Shown here piece by piece: positions 1 to 7,630 of a stretch of DNA of 47,216 bases (within the stretch, counting starts at the first letter, position 1; each line of letters begins with the position of its first letter). The stretch comes from Rhodospirillaceae bacterium (lineage in GTDB: Bacteria; Pseudomonadota; Alphaproteobacteria; GCA-2731375), in contig JABIRL010000222.1 of NCBI GenBank assembly GCA_018667855.1, forward strand, positions 1 to 47,216, written 5' to 3'. The notes under the pieces are model-generated. The model did no database searches. It worked only from the letters and a program-made list of their open reading frames with translations, and had not been told where the DNA came from. The position numbers were made by a program, and so were the translations under genes.

Positions 1-1
1 G

Positions 2-442
2 CGCGGCCCGAAGACAATGGCCGGCGTCAGTTGTCACCATGGCGCTGAGGGGTTGTTGGAAATGGCCGCGCAATGCCGTTATCTGGTCTGTGTGCTGCCG
101 CTCACCGATGAAACTCGCGGCATTATCAATGGTGATCTTGTTTCCGCCATGCCCCGGGGCGGCTATGTCATCAACATCGCGCGCGGCGGCCATCAGGTTG
201 ATGAAGATTTGCTGGCGGCCCTGGACAGCGGCCAGCTGGGCGGTGTTTTCCTGGATGTATTTAATGAGGAGCCTCTGCCCTCCATCCATCCCCTGTGGCT
301 GCATGACAAGGTCTGGATGACACCGCATGTGGCGGGCGAGTTGATGCCCCGATCCTGCGCCAAATCCGTCGCCGCCAATATCCGCCGGATCGAAGCCGGC
401 GAGCCCGTGCCGGATTTGTTCGATAAAACCCGCGGCTATTAA
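2..442 (+). CDS. ghrA: Glyoxylate/hydroxypyruvate reductase A-like, 3' part (5' end outside window)
   Basis: This is the C-terminal part of a D-2-hydroxyacid dehydrogenase that reduces glyoxylate or hydroxypyruvate with NAD(P)H in the cytoplasm. The frame is open to the left edge and the residues before the first ATG (RGPKT) read as part of the Rossmann domain, so the ATG at 17 is internal. The family's catalytic residues are visible: Arg in NIARGG, Glu in FNEEPLP and His in MTPHVAG. The C-terminus DKTRGY closely resembles the end of E. coli GhrA (recalled from memory). The gene ends in front of a 19-bp palindrome and faces the thioesterase gene. Confidence 0.85.
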   Translation, partial: RGPKTMAGVSCHHGAEGLLEMAAQCRYLVCVLPLTDETRGIINGDLVSAMPRGGYVINIARGGHQVDEDLLAALDSGQLGGVFLDVFNEEPLPSIHPLWLHDKVWMTPHVAGELMPRSCAKSVAANIRRIEAGEPVPDLFDKTRGY

Positions 443-446
443 GGTC

Positions 447-465
447 TTTCCGTTTGAAACGGAAA
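447..465. repeat. Perfect 9-bp inverted repeat around one base
   Basis: TTTCCGTTT and AAACGGAAA flank a single G, five bases after the stop of the GhrA-like gene. No T-run follows on either strand, so this is not a classical terminator. It could be a protein-binding site or an mRNA 3'-end structure. Confidence 0.5.
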
Positions 466-475
466 CGCCAAGCCA

Positions 476-541
476 GCCCGCTCCCCCTGCTCGTCCGCCC
501 CTTAATGGTACCCTGTGGGTGGATGGGCAGGGAGAGCGGGC
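476..541 (-). terminator. Long stem-loop between convergent genes
   Basis: GCCCGCTCCCCCTGC (476-490) pairs with GCAGGGAGAGCGGGC (527-541), a 15-bp stem. On the plus strand one C-A mismatch remains. On the minus strand it becomes a G-U wobble, so the structure fits RNA read through from the thioesterase gene. There is no U-tract, so it may be a 3'-protecting hairpin rather than an intrinsic terminator. Confidence 0.4.
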
Positions 542-574
542 GGGTAGTTCAAATCCGAAAATGGTCTAGTTAAT

Positions 575-997
575 CTAGGAACGCGGAAAAGTCCGAAATA
601 CGCCGGAGGCGCTGAAGACCAATTTGCCATCGGCAAAGGCCTCGGCCTCGGCGAACGCCATATCGCCTTCCTGACCGGCCAGCCAGGCGGTGCCGTCCAG
701 CCAGGCGCCGGCGTCAACCGAACCGATCAGATCGCAGACCATGCGAACCGTTACCCCGCGCCGCGCGGTGCCCCGGCTTACGGCGGTGGCGAGCAAGCCA
801 TCGGCAAAGGCCGACATCATGCCGCCATGCAGGCTGCCATGGACATTGCAATGACGATGCTGGACCCGCAGTCCGTGCCAAAACCGGCCGTCATCATCCA
901 CTTTGTGAAAATAGGGGCCGTTGTGCGTCGTATAGGGCCCCCTGGTTTTGGAATGGATAAATCCAATGGGGGGATCCGGTGGGAATTCAGTTGTCAT
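575..997 (-). CDS. PaaI-family hotdog thioesterase
   Basis: A 140-residue protein with the acyl-CoA thioesterase hotdog fold, predicted to hydrolyse acyl- or aryl-CoA thioesters in the cytoplasm. The diagnostic segment HGSLHGGMMSAFADGLLATA carries the HGG...D motif at the start of the hot-dog helix, where Asp is the usual catalytic residue. The length is normal for a PaaI or YdiI-like enzyme. It is divergent from the sensor gene at 1128, and a perfect palindrome lies in the 130-base gap. A link to the acyl-CoA-using synthases downstream is conceivable but rests only on proximity. Confidence 0.85.
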   Translation of the reverse strand: MTTEFPPDPPIGFIHSKTRGPYTTHNGPYFHKVDDDGRFWHGLRVQHRHCNVHGSLHGGMMSAFADGLLATAVSRGTARRGVTVRMVCDLIGSVDAGAWLDGTAWLAGQEGDMAFAEAEAFADGKLVFSASGVFRTFPRS

Positions 998-1044
998 GGC
1001 CCCATTATGGCGGCTTTCCTGGCTGAATTGGAATAGTCACGACG

Positions 1045-1058
1045 GGACAAATTTGTCC
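1045..1058. promoter_or_regulatory. Perfect 14-bp palindrome, candidate operator
   Basis: GGACAAATTTGTCC is perfectly self-complementary. It sits in the gap between the divergent thioesterase (start 997) and the pseudokinase gene (start 1128), about 70 bases before the latter. The form suits a dimeric repressor or activator that could control both directions. No cognate regulator gene is adjacent. Confidence 0.45.
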
Positions 1059-1127
1059 AAGACCACGGCGCCATAACCCACATCCGAACAGCTTTGCAAA
1101 AGCCGGGGTTTCGTACGAATCGCACCT

Positions 1128-2531
1128 ATGGTTAACGATTTATTGAAATTGTTAGCGTACTTGCGATCGCCGTGGAGTGGAATTTTCATGCTGCCAGACG
1201 GATTGATCGTACGATTGCCGCCTTCGGTGCGCGCCCTGTTCAGGTTGCTGGGCGGCGTGGTCGGGCGGAACTATCATCATGGCGAACGCAACCTAGTGGC
1301 GGTCAGTGTCTGTGGTGTGTTCGGCATGCCGCTGTACTATTTCGTCTGGCATGATCTGTTCCCCCAACCATACGAAAACCTGACACTGCGTCTGATCGGC
1401 GGCGCCCTGTGCATACCGCTCGCGTTCAAGGACCATTGGCCCGAAGGCATGCGCCGCTTCGCGCCGATACTCTGGTACGGCACTGTGTTGTACGTGTTGC
1501 CGTTTTTCTTCACCTATATGACCCTTCAAAACGATTTCGCGCCGGTCTGGCTGGTTTCCTTTATCGCGGCATTACTGCTGCTTGTTTTTCTGGTCGACTG
1601 GCTCAATCTGATCGTCCTTTCGGTATTTGGCATGTTGGTGGCCTGGATTGTGTTTACCCTGGGCAATGGTCAAGTCAGCGATCCCAACGTCTTCATGGAA
1701 TTGACTCCGGTGGTGTTGTTCGCCCTCGTCGTCGGCACTGTTTTCAGTTATCGCAACGAAACCCTGAAGCAGGAGCGCCTGGACGCCATGCTGATGGCCG
1801 GGCGGAACTTGTCCCGTGAACTGCGTGAGCCGCTCTTGGGCATTCGCACCAGCACGGTCAGCTTGAAGCGCTATTTGCCGCAATTGTTGGAGGCCCACGA
1901 ACTCGCAGAAAACAACGGCTTGGCGGTTCGGGAAATTTCAACGGGTCACCGGCGGGCCCTGGGCAATAGTCTTGAACGCCTGCAGCAGGAAACCAGTCAT
2001 GCCAGCACTATCATAGAGATGCTGCTGCGCAATACTGGCGGCGTACCGGTTGACCCATCTGAGTTTCAAGTGGTCTCCATGGCCGAATGCGTTGAAACAG
2101 CCCTGCAACGCTATCCATTCGCCTCGGAAGTGGAACGCAAGATCGTAAAGGTAAAAATGACCCGGGATTTCGGTTTTCTGGGATCGGACAGCGGAATGGT
2201 CCACGTCGTGCTTTCCTTGCTGAAAATTGCGCTTTCTTCCGTGGCCAAGTACGGCAAGGGCGAAGTCCTCATCGAATTGGCCACATCACCTGGCGATTGT
2301 GAATTACGCATTCGTGACAGCAGCGCAGGACCTCCCCCGGGACGCTTGGCCAACCTTTTCGACGAGTTTTCCTTGCTCGAGTCCGACAGCGGCACCGGTC
2401 CGGCCTTGGCCCAGGCGAAAAAATTGGTGGAGGCCTTCGCCGGCGCCATCGCCATTCGGTCGGAACGGGGACAGTTTACCGAATATGTCATTATCCTGCC
2501 GCCAGCGAGCGAAAGCGGCGCCGTTGTCTGA
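1128..2531 (+). CDS. CqsS/LqsS-like membrane histidine kinase homologue with degenerate catalytic boxes (pseudokinase)
   Basis: A 467-residue protein with about six hydrophobic segments between residues 55 and 207, followed by a kinase-like region. The layout matches CqsS/LqsS autoinducer receptors, which sense lipophilic alpha-hydroxyketones through the membrane domain. The H-box reads NLSRELREPLLGIR where an active family member has AHELRTPL, so Arg230 replaces the phosphoacceptor His. The N-box reads SLLKIALSSV with Ile instead of Asn near 367. The G1 box is RDSSAGPPP rather than DxGxG, and the G2 box is GTGPALA rather than GTGLGL. Autophosphorylation is therefore unlikely. There is no frameshift or stop, so it is a maintained inactive receptor rather than an evident pseudogene. 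It starts a six-gene co-directional run. Confidence 0.75.
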   Translation: MVNDLLKLLAYLRSPWSGIFMLPDGLIVRLPPSVRALFRLLGGVVGRNYHHGERNLVAVSVCGVFGMPLYYFVWHDLFPQPYENLTLRLIGGALCIPLAFKDHWPEGMRRFAPILWYGTVLYVLPFFFTYMTLQNDFAPVWLVSFIAALLLLVFLVDWLNLIVLSVFGMLVAWIVFTLGNGQVSDPNVFMELTPVVLFALVVGTVFSYRNETLKQERLDAMLMAGRNLSRELREPLLGIRTSTVSLKRYLPQLLEAHELAENNGLAVREISTGHRRALGNSLERLQQETSHASTIIEMLLRNTGGVPVDPSEFQVVSMAECVETALQRYPFASEVERKIVKVKMTRDFGFLGSDSGMVHVVLSLLKIALSSVAKYGKGEVLIELATSPGDCELRIRDSSAGPPPGRLANLFDEFSLLESDSGTGPALAQAKKLVEAFAGAIAIRSERGQFTEYVIILPPASESGAVV

Positions 2532-2593
2532 AGTTGCCCGCCGCATTCGTCTGTCGCCCTCATTCGCGCATGAGTTTCACGATGGGAAGTGGG

Positions 2594-3838
2594 ATGGCTG
2601 AACAGAAAATTTGGCCGGGCCTCCGCGGGTGGTTGGCCCGCGGCACTGCAATTTGTTTTTTTGGCCTGTCGCTTTTGGCGCCATCGGCGATCGCGTCGGA
2701 ATGGGACCTCGGCGGTTATGTGGCGTCTGAAATCCGTCTCTTTCCCAATTCGCCGGGTGATAAGGCCCAGAATTCGGATATTTATTCGACGGCTCTTACT
2801 TTGCAGCCAGAATTTCGCGCGCGGTCCGCATCCGGCACGGATCAGTTCGTCGCCATTCCCTTTCTGAAAGCGGATCAACACGACGACCACCGTAGCCATG
2901 GCGACCTGCGGGAGCTGTACTGGCAGCGCCAAGGGACAAATTGGTCGTTATTGGTGGGCCTGAACAGGGTCTTTTGGGGTGTCGCCGAGGCAAGGCACGT
3001 GGTCGACATCATCAATCAGACCGATCTGGTGGAAAGTCCGTTCGCCGAGGATAAGCTGGGCCAGGGGATGATAAATCTTCGCTACTTTGCCGATTTTGGG
3101 ACTTTTGATGGCTATTTTCTAACCGGGTTTCGTGACCGCAGCTTCCCTGATGACGAGGCACGGTTGCGCGGCGGTTTACCAATTGACACGGACAATCCGG
3201 TATTTGAATCCTCCGCCCGCCGCCGTCATATGGATTGGGCGCTGCGCTGGTCCAGGGTCATTGGTGATTGGGATATCGGCCTGTCGCAGTTTCGCGGTAC
3301 CGGACGCGAACCTAGATTGCAGCCGGGTCTACAGGCCAATGGCATGGCTCACCTGGTGCCGCACTACGACATCATTAATCAGACCGGACTGGATATACAA
3401 TATACCCATGATGCCTGGATCTGGAAGCTGGAAGGGTTTTCCCGGCATGGCCAGGGAGATCGCTTTTTGGCCCTTGCCGGCGGTTTCGAATACACTTTGT
3501 TTGATCTGGCGGGGCGCGGCATCGACCTGGGACTATTGGCGGAATATCTTTACGACAACCGCACCGCAGATGCTCCCGCAACGCACTTTGATGATGATAT
3601 ATTTGCGGGATTTCGCCTCGCCCTCAACGATGCCGCCGGTACCGAGGTAACGGGCGGCGCCATCATTGATAGGCATAGCCGGGCTGTATTGTTCTCCATT
3701 GAAGCCGCCTGGCGGGTAAACGACCGATGGCGCTTGAATGTTGAAGGCTTGGCATTTCACCGCGTACCAGTGCGCGATCCCCTTTATGGCGTGCGCAGAG
3801 ACGATTTCCTGCGATTACAACTGTCGCGGTTCTTTTGA
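2594..3838 (+). CDS. Predicted outer-membrane beta-barrel protein of the exporter cluster
   Basis: A 414-residue exported protein with no family I can name. The ATG at 2594 is preferred over the upstream TTG and ATG codons because a GGAAGTGGG stretch precedes it and a clean signal peptide follows (GLRGWLARGTAICFFGLSLL, cleavage after AIAS). The mature part is rich in alternating aromatic and polar residues and ends in QLSRFF. A terminal Phe is typical of BAM-inserted porins. RND exporter genes of the COG1033 type often neighbour a LolA-like gene and a gene for a barrel of this size, which is the arrangement here. It overlaps the next gene by one base (TGATG). The proposed role is outer-membrane exit or a receptor for the exported compound. 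Confidence 0.65.
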   Translation: MAEQKIWPGLRGWLARGTAICFFGLSLLAPSAIASEWDLGGYVASEIRLFPNSPGDKAQNSDIYSTALTLQPEFRARSASGTDQFVAIPFLKADQHDDHRSHGDLRELYWQRQGTNWSLLVGLNRVFWGVAEARHVVDIINQTDLVESPFAEDKLGQGMINLRYFADFGTFDGYFLTGFRDRSFPDDEARLRGGLPIDTDNPVFESSARRRHMDWALRWSRVIGDWDIGLSQFRGTGREPRLQPGLQANGMAHLVPHYDIINQTGLDIQYTHDAWIWKLEGFSRHGQGDRFLALAGGFEYTLFDLAGRGIDLGLLAEYLYDNRTADAPATHFDDDIFAGFRLALNDAAGTEVTGGAIIDRHSRAVLFSIEAAWRVNDRWRLNVEGLAFHRVPVRDPLYGVRRDDFLRLQLSRFF

Positions 3839-4692
3839 TGTCGGAGCCGGTTATGAGAAAGGCAAGACGAACCATGCCACAAACAGCATCCACGGGGTTT
3901 TCCTCGGCAAAGTTGTTTGCGACAGCCTTTCTGGTCTTTTCGGCCACCATGGCGAACGCCCAAGTCACGGCCAACCCGGCCAACAAGGGATTGGCCATTG
4001 CGTCGGTGGCGGATCAGCGCGATCACGGCTTCAAGGATTATTCGGCCGATGTGACCATGAAGCTGCGCAGCAAGACTGGTGGCGAAAGCCAGCGGCAGCT
4101 GAATATCAAAGTGCTGGAGGGCCGGGACGATGGTGACAAGAGCCTGATCGTCTTCAGTCGGCCTAGGGACATCAACGGCACGGCTCTGCTCACCTTTTCC
4201 CATAAGACGGGCAACGATGATCAATGGATCTATTTGCCCGCCTTAAAACGCGTCAAGCGGATCAGTTCCACCAATCGCTCGGGCGCGTTTGTCGGCAGCG
4301 AATTCGCTTACGAGGACCTGGTGCGCCCGGACGTGGCACGCTACACCTATCGATGGCTGCGCGACGAAACGATCGAAGCTCAACCCGTACATATTGTCGA
4401 GCGGACCCCAACTTACCGGAATTCCGGCTATAAACGCCAAATCGTCTGGTATGATCAGGCCGAGTTCCGCATCTTGCGGATTGACTTCTATGACCGCAAC
4501 AACGCTTTGTTGAAACGGTTCTCGGCTTCGGGTTACCAAATATATGAGCGCAAATATTGGCGACCGGCTCTTATGCTCATGGTCAATTTGCAAAATGGCA
4601 AGAGCACTAGTCTAGTTTGGAAAAACTATAAATTCGGCAACGGCTATAGCGACAGTTATTTCAACAAAAACAGAATCAAAAACCTTCGTTGA
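3838..4692 (+). CDS. LolA-like periplasmic protein (outer membrane lipoprotein-sorting family, COG2834)
   Basis: A 284-residue secreted protein. A signal peptide ends near ATMANA, and the mature part carries the signature of the LolA-like family that accompanies MMPL/RND exporters: SRPRDINGTALLTFSHK, then DDQWIYLPALKRVKRI and GAFVGSEFAYEDL. The LolA fold is a half-open barrel that binds a hydrophobic molecule in the periplasm, so a carrier role between the pump at 7630 and the outer membrane is reasonable. The start overlaps the previous stop (TGATG), indicating translational coupling. The canonical Lol substrate (lipoprotein) is not implied by this subfamily. Confidence 0.8.
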   Translation: MSEPVMRKARRTMPQTASTGFSSAKLFATAFLVFSATMANAQVTANPANKGLAIASVADQRDHGFKDYSADVTMKLRSKTGGESQRQLNIKVLEGRDDGDKSLIVFSRPRDINGTALLTFSHKTGNDDQWIYLPALKRVKRISSTNRSGAFVGSEFAYEDLVRPDVARYTYRWLRDETIEAQPVHIVERTPTYRNSGYKRQIVWYDQAEFRILRIDFYDRNNALLKRFSASGYQIYERKYWRPALMLMVNLQNGKSTSLVWKNYKFGNGYSDSYFNKNRIKNLR

Positions 4693-4749
4693 TCCGAAAA
4701 CACCATAGTCAATAAATATTAGGGACTTTGAATTTTGGCCCGACGCCGG

Positions 4750-4768
4750 TCAGACAATTTCAGTCTGA
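4750..4768. repeat. 6-bp inverted repeat in the intergenic gap before the histidine kinase
   Basis: TCAGAC and GTCTGA flank AATTTCA within the 154-base gap that separates the LolA-like gene from the kinase gene. The gap is AT-rich and is the only place in the cluster large enough for a second promoter. No convincing -35/-10 pair is visible. Confidence 0.3.
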
Positions 4769-4846
4769 TAAATGGCTTAGCAATATTTTAATCGAATTCC
4801 CTCAATACTGCGCCTTGCTTAATATTTAGGTGAAGGCTGTGGCGTC

Positions 4847-6265
4847 ATGAGTTACGCCAATGGTACGGCGGAAGGGCACGGATTGGAAACGGCGACGAAG
4901 GCCGAAGGCGCCAGCAGCGCCTTGGTCGGGTCGCGCACGCCTTTACGTCATGAGGAAATCAGCCGCTTTCTCGTGGTCAGCCGGACAAATATCGCAATCG
5001 AACCCATTGCTTCGGTGCTTTTTGCCATTGGCCTCTGGCAATATGGCGACATACGGCGGATCGGCATCTGGTTGGCGTTAATATGGGCGCTGGCCGTATT
5101 GCGCCTATTGTTGAACCTGCACATCCAACGCACGGATCTGGCCGAGGAACGCTTGGCGGAATGGGGCTTTGCGGTATCCGCCGTCACCACTTTGGCGGGC
5201 GGCTTATGGGCCAGCGGCCTTCTGTTTCTCTGGCCGGTGGGTACGGAACCGCTGGCCAACGCACTTGGGTTTTTTCTGGTCGTCCCGATCATGGCGGTTG
5301 CCGGTATCGTCGTGGTGACCGTGGCGGTTCATGTACTTGCGGTCCTACCTTATCTGTTGGTCACAGGTATCGTGGCGGCGATCTGTTTGCTGTGGCAGCC
5401 GACGGCAAGTTCCGCCTTGCCTGTCACATTGCCCCTCATGGGGCTTATCGTGGCCATCGTGATGCTGGCAGCACTTGGCTGGTGGGTTAACAGTCTACAT
5501 GCGCGGCAGGCGCAGCTGAGTAAGGAACTGGATGCCGCGCACGAGGCGGCGAAAGCCGCCCATCTAACCAAGTCTGAATTTGTCGCCAACATTTCTCATG
5601 AACTGCGCACGCCCCTGAACGCCATCAACGGTTTCTCGGAAATTATCAAGGATCAGGCCTTCGGTCCGATCGACACCCCGCAATATCTGGAATACGCCAA
5701 CGATATTTACGAAAGCGGCGGCCGTCTGCTCGAGGTTATCAACGACATTCTCGAGCTTTCAAACCTTGAAACCGGCAAAATGTCATTCGCCGAAGAATGG
5801 GTCGATGTGCGGGCGGTCGTTCATTCCGTCATTGATGCCGCGCTGGCGCGGGCCGACGAAGCCGGCGTTACCCTGCAGGAAATTGCATCGGATCGTCCGA
5901 TCTTTTTGCTGGCGGATCGCCAATTGCTCAAACAAATTCTGTCCAATTTGGTTTCCAACGCCGTCAAGTTCACCCCACTCGGCGGCGAGGTCACGGTCGA
6001 GGTGAAGTTCGGGCCCACCGGCGACCTGATGATGATCGTCAACGACAATGGCATCGGTATGTCACCCGAAGACATCGCCACGGCGCAGACGCCATTCGGC
6101 CAGGCCGATGCTTCGCTGGCCCGGCGTTTCGAGGGTACCGGCCTCGGCATCCCGTTGGTGAAATCGTTGGTTGAATTGCACGGCGGGACGTTCCGTCTGC
6201 AAAGTGACTTGAGTGTCGGAACCCGTGCGATTGCAAAATTTCCGGCGAACAGCATACAAAAGTAG
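4847..6265 (+). CDS. Multi-TM sensor histidine kinase, catalytically intact
   Basis: A 472-residue membrane kinase. About six hydrophobic segments (residues ~50-215) have no sizeable periplasmic loop, which suggests a membrane-borne or lipophilic stimulus. A short coiled coil then leads to an HisKA domain with FVANISHELRTPLNAINGFS, phosphoacceptor His251. The N-box (ILSNLVSNAVKFTP), G1 (NDNGIGM), F-box (FGQADASLARRF) and G2 (GTGLGIPL) are all intact. The H-box is of the PdhS/DivJ/PleC type common in alphaproteobacteria. There is no receiver domain and no response regulator in the cluster. It is likely the working receptor, paired with the pseudokinase at 1128. Confidence 0.85.
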   Translation: MSYANGTAEGHGLETATKAEGASSALVGSRTPLRHEEISRFLVVSRTNIAIEPIASVLFAIGLWQYGDIRRIGIWLALIWALAVLRLLLNLHIQRTDLAEERLAEWGFAVSAVTTLAGGLWASGLLFLWPVGTEPLANALGFFLVVPIMAVAGIVVVTVAVHVLAVLPYLLVTGIVAAICLLWQPTASSALPVTLPLMGLIVAIVMLAALGWWVNSLHARQAQLSKELDAAHEAAKAAHLTKSEFVANISHELRTPLNAINGFSEIIKDQAFGPIDTPQYLEYANDIYESGGRLLEVINDILELSNLETGKMSFAEEWVDVRAVVHSVIDAALARADEAGVTLQEIASDRPIFLLADRQLLKQILSNLVSNAVKFTPLGGEVTVEVKFGPTGDLMMIVNDNGIGMSPEDIATAQTPFGQADASLARRFEGTGLGIPLVKSLVELHGGTFRLQSDLSVGTRAIAKFPANSIQK

Positions 6266-6298
6266 GAGTTGCGCCCCGGCAGCGGGGCGTTGGTAACA

Positions 6299-7630
6299 AT
6301 GCGAGACCGAGAACAAGAAACAACGCCCGCACATGCGCCGGAAAACTGGGGCGAGCTGCCATCGCTGGGTCGCCGAATAGAGCGATACCATCGGCGCATT
6401 GAAAACGGTCATCCCCTGTTGGGCCGGCAACCGGACCGCAATTCTATTGAACTATCCGGCAACGATTATCTTTGCCTCGGTGTGCATTCGGCCATCATTG
6501 AGGCGCAGGTCGCCGTCATGCAGGGTGGCGGGGACGACGTATATATGTCGGCGGCCTTTCTGACCGATGGCACCATGCAACGCGCCGTGGAACGGAAAAC
6601 GGCCGCTTTTCTGGGCACGGAGGATGCCGTGCTGTGCCAATCGGGCTGGTGCGCGAACCTGGGCCTGATGCAGGCAATCACCGATCAGGATAGCCTGGTC
6701 TACCTCGATCCGAGCGTCCATGCGGCATTCTGGGACGGTGCCCGCAGTACCGGTTCGAAGATCCGACCGTTCCGCCACAACAGTCCGGAAAGCCTGGAAA
6801 GCAAAATCAAAAGACACGGCGTTGGCATTGTCGTCGTCTCGGCCGTTTACGGTAGCGACGGTACCGTTTGCCCCTTGTTGGAGATAGCGGATATCGCGGA
6901 ACGATATGGCTGTGAGATTGTCGTCGACGAAACCCATTCGATTGGTGTTTTCGGCCGGCAAGGGCAGGGCCTGGTCTCGGACCTGGGGCTGCGGGAAAAG
7001 GTCACATATCGTACCTTCAGCCTTTCCAAGGCCATGGTGACACGGGCCGGCATGGTTACGGGCCCGGCCCGGATCCTGGACTTTTTCCGTTTTGAATCCC
7101 GCCCCGCGATTTTTAGTTCAGCCGTCCTGCCACATGAGGTGGCCGGTCTCGGCGCGGCCCTGAATGTTATTCAAGAGGAAGATTGGCGCCGCGAACGCCT
7201 GCGCCGCAACACCAGCGCCTTGCGCGGCCGATTGATTGAATTGGGATTTGGCATACCTGCGAATGGTTCGCACATCATCCCGCTCCTGGCCGGCCCTGAA
7301 GAAGCGGCGATCGTACTTCGCGATGCGCTTGAGCGGCATGACCTGTTTGGCACCCTGATATGCGCACCGGCGACCACGCGAAACGGCGCCTTGGTGCGCC
7401 TGTCGATCAATTCCGGATTGATCGAGGACGACCTGCAGCGCATCGCGGGTGCCTGTGCTGCCATCCGCGATGAAATTCCGGTCAGCCGCTGGCCGATTAC
7501 GCTGCGTCTAGGGGTTGCCGCCCTGGCCGGTGATGGCGCCGCCGGTCCGTCGAAGAATTTCAGGGCGTCAGGCGCCGCTGTTGATGAGGCTTCAACCGGG
7601 TCCGACAAACAACAAAGGCGGATTGGGTGA
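6299..7630 (+). CDS. CqsA/LqsA-like alpha-oxoamine synthase (putative alpha-hydroxyketone autoinducer synthase), stand-alone copy
   Basis: A PLP-dependent alpha-oxoamine synthase of about 443 residues. CqsA condenses an acyl-CoA with SAM or an aminobutyrate-type substrate to make the CAI-1 precursor; LqsA is the Legionella relative. Visible residues include VHAAFWDGAR (PLP-stacking His), VVDETHSIGVFG (Asp and His contacting the PLP ring) and RTFSLSKAMVTRAG with the Schiff-base Lys, residue 244 from this start. The pattern DE[ST]HS[IV]G and SLSKA-RAG resembles CqsA more than biotin or heme synthases (from memory). A TTG at 6269 could also initiate, but AGGAG lies directly against it; the ATG at 6299 has a weak ribosome site. 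The stop overlaps the next start (TGATG). Confidence 0.75.
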   Translation: MRDREQETTPAHAPENWGELPSLGRRIERYHRRIENGHPLLGRQPDRNSIELSGNDYLCLGVHSAIIEAQVAVMQGGGDDVYMSAAFLTDGTMQRAVERKTAAFLGTEDAVLCQSGWCANLGLMQAITDQDSLVYLDPSVHAAFWDGARSTGSKIRPFRHNSPESLESKIKRHGVGIVVVSAVYGSDGTVCPLLEIADIAERYGCEIVVDETHSIGVFGRQGQGLVSDLGLREKVTYRTFSLSKAMVTRAGMVTGPARILDFFRFESRPAIFSSAVLPHEVAGLGAALNVIQEEDWRRERLRRNTSALRGRLIELGFGIPANGSHIIPLLAGPEEAAIVLRDALERHDLFGTLICAPATTRNGALVRLSINSGLIEDDLQRIAGACAAIRDEIPVSRWPITLRLGVAALAGDGAAGPSKNFRASGAAVDEASTGSDKQQRRIG

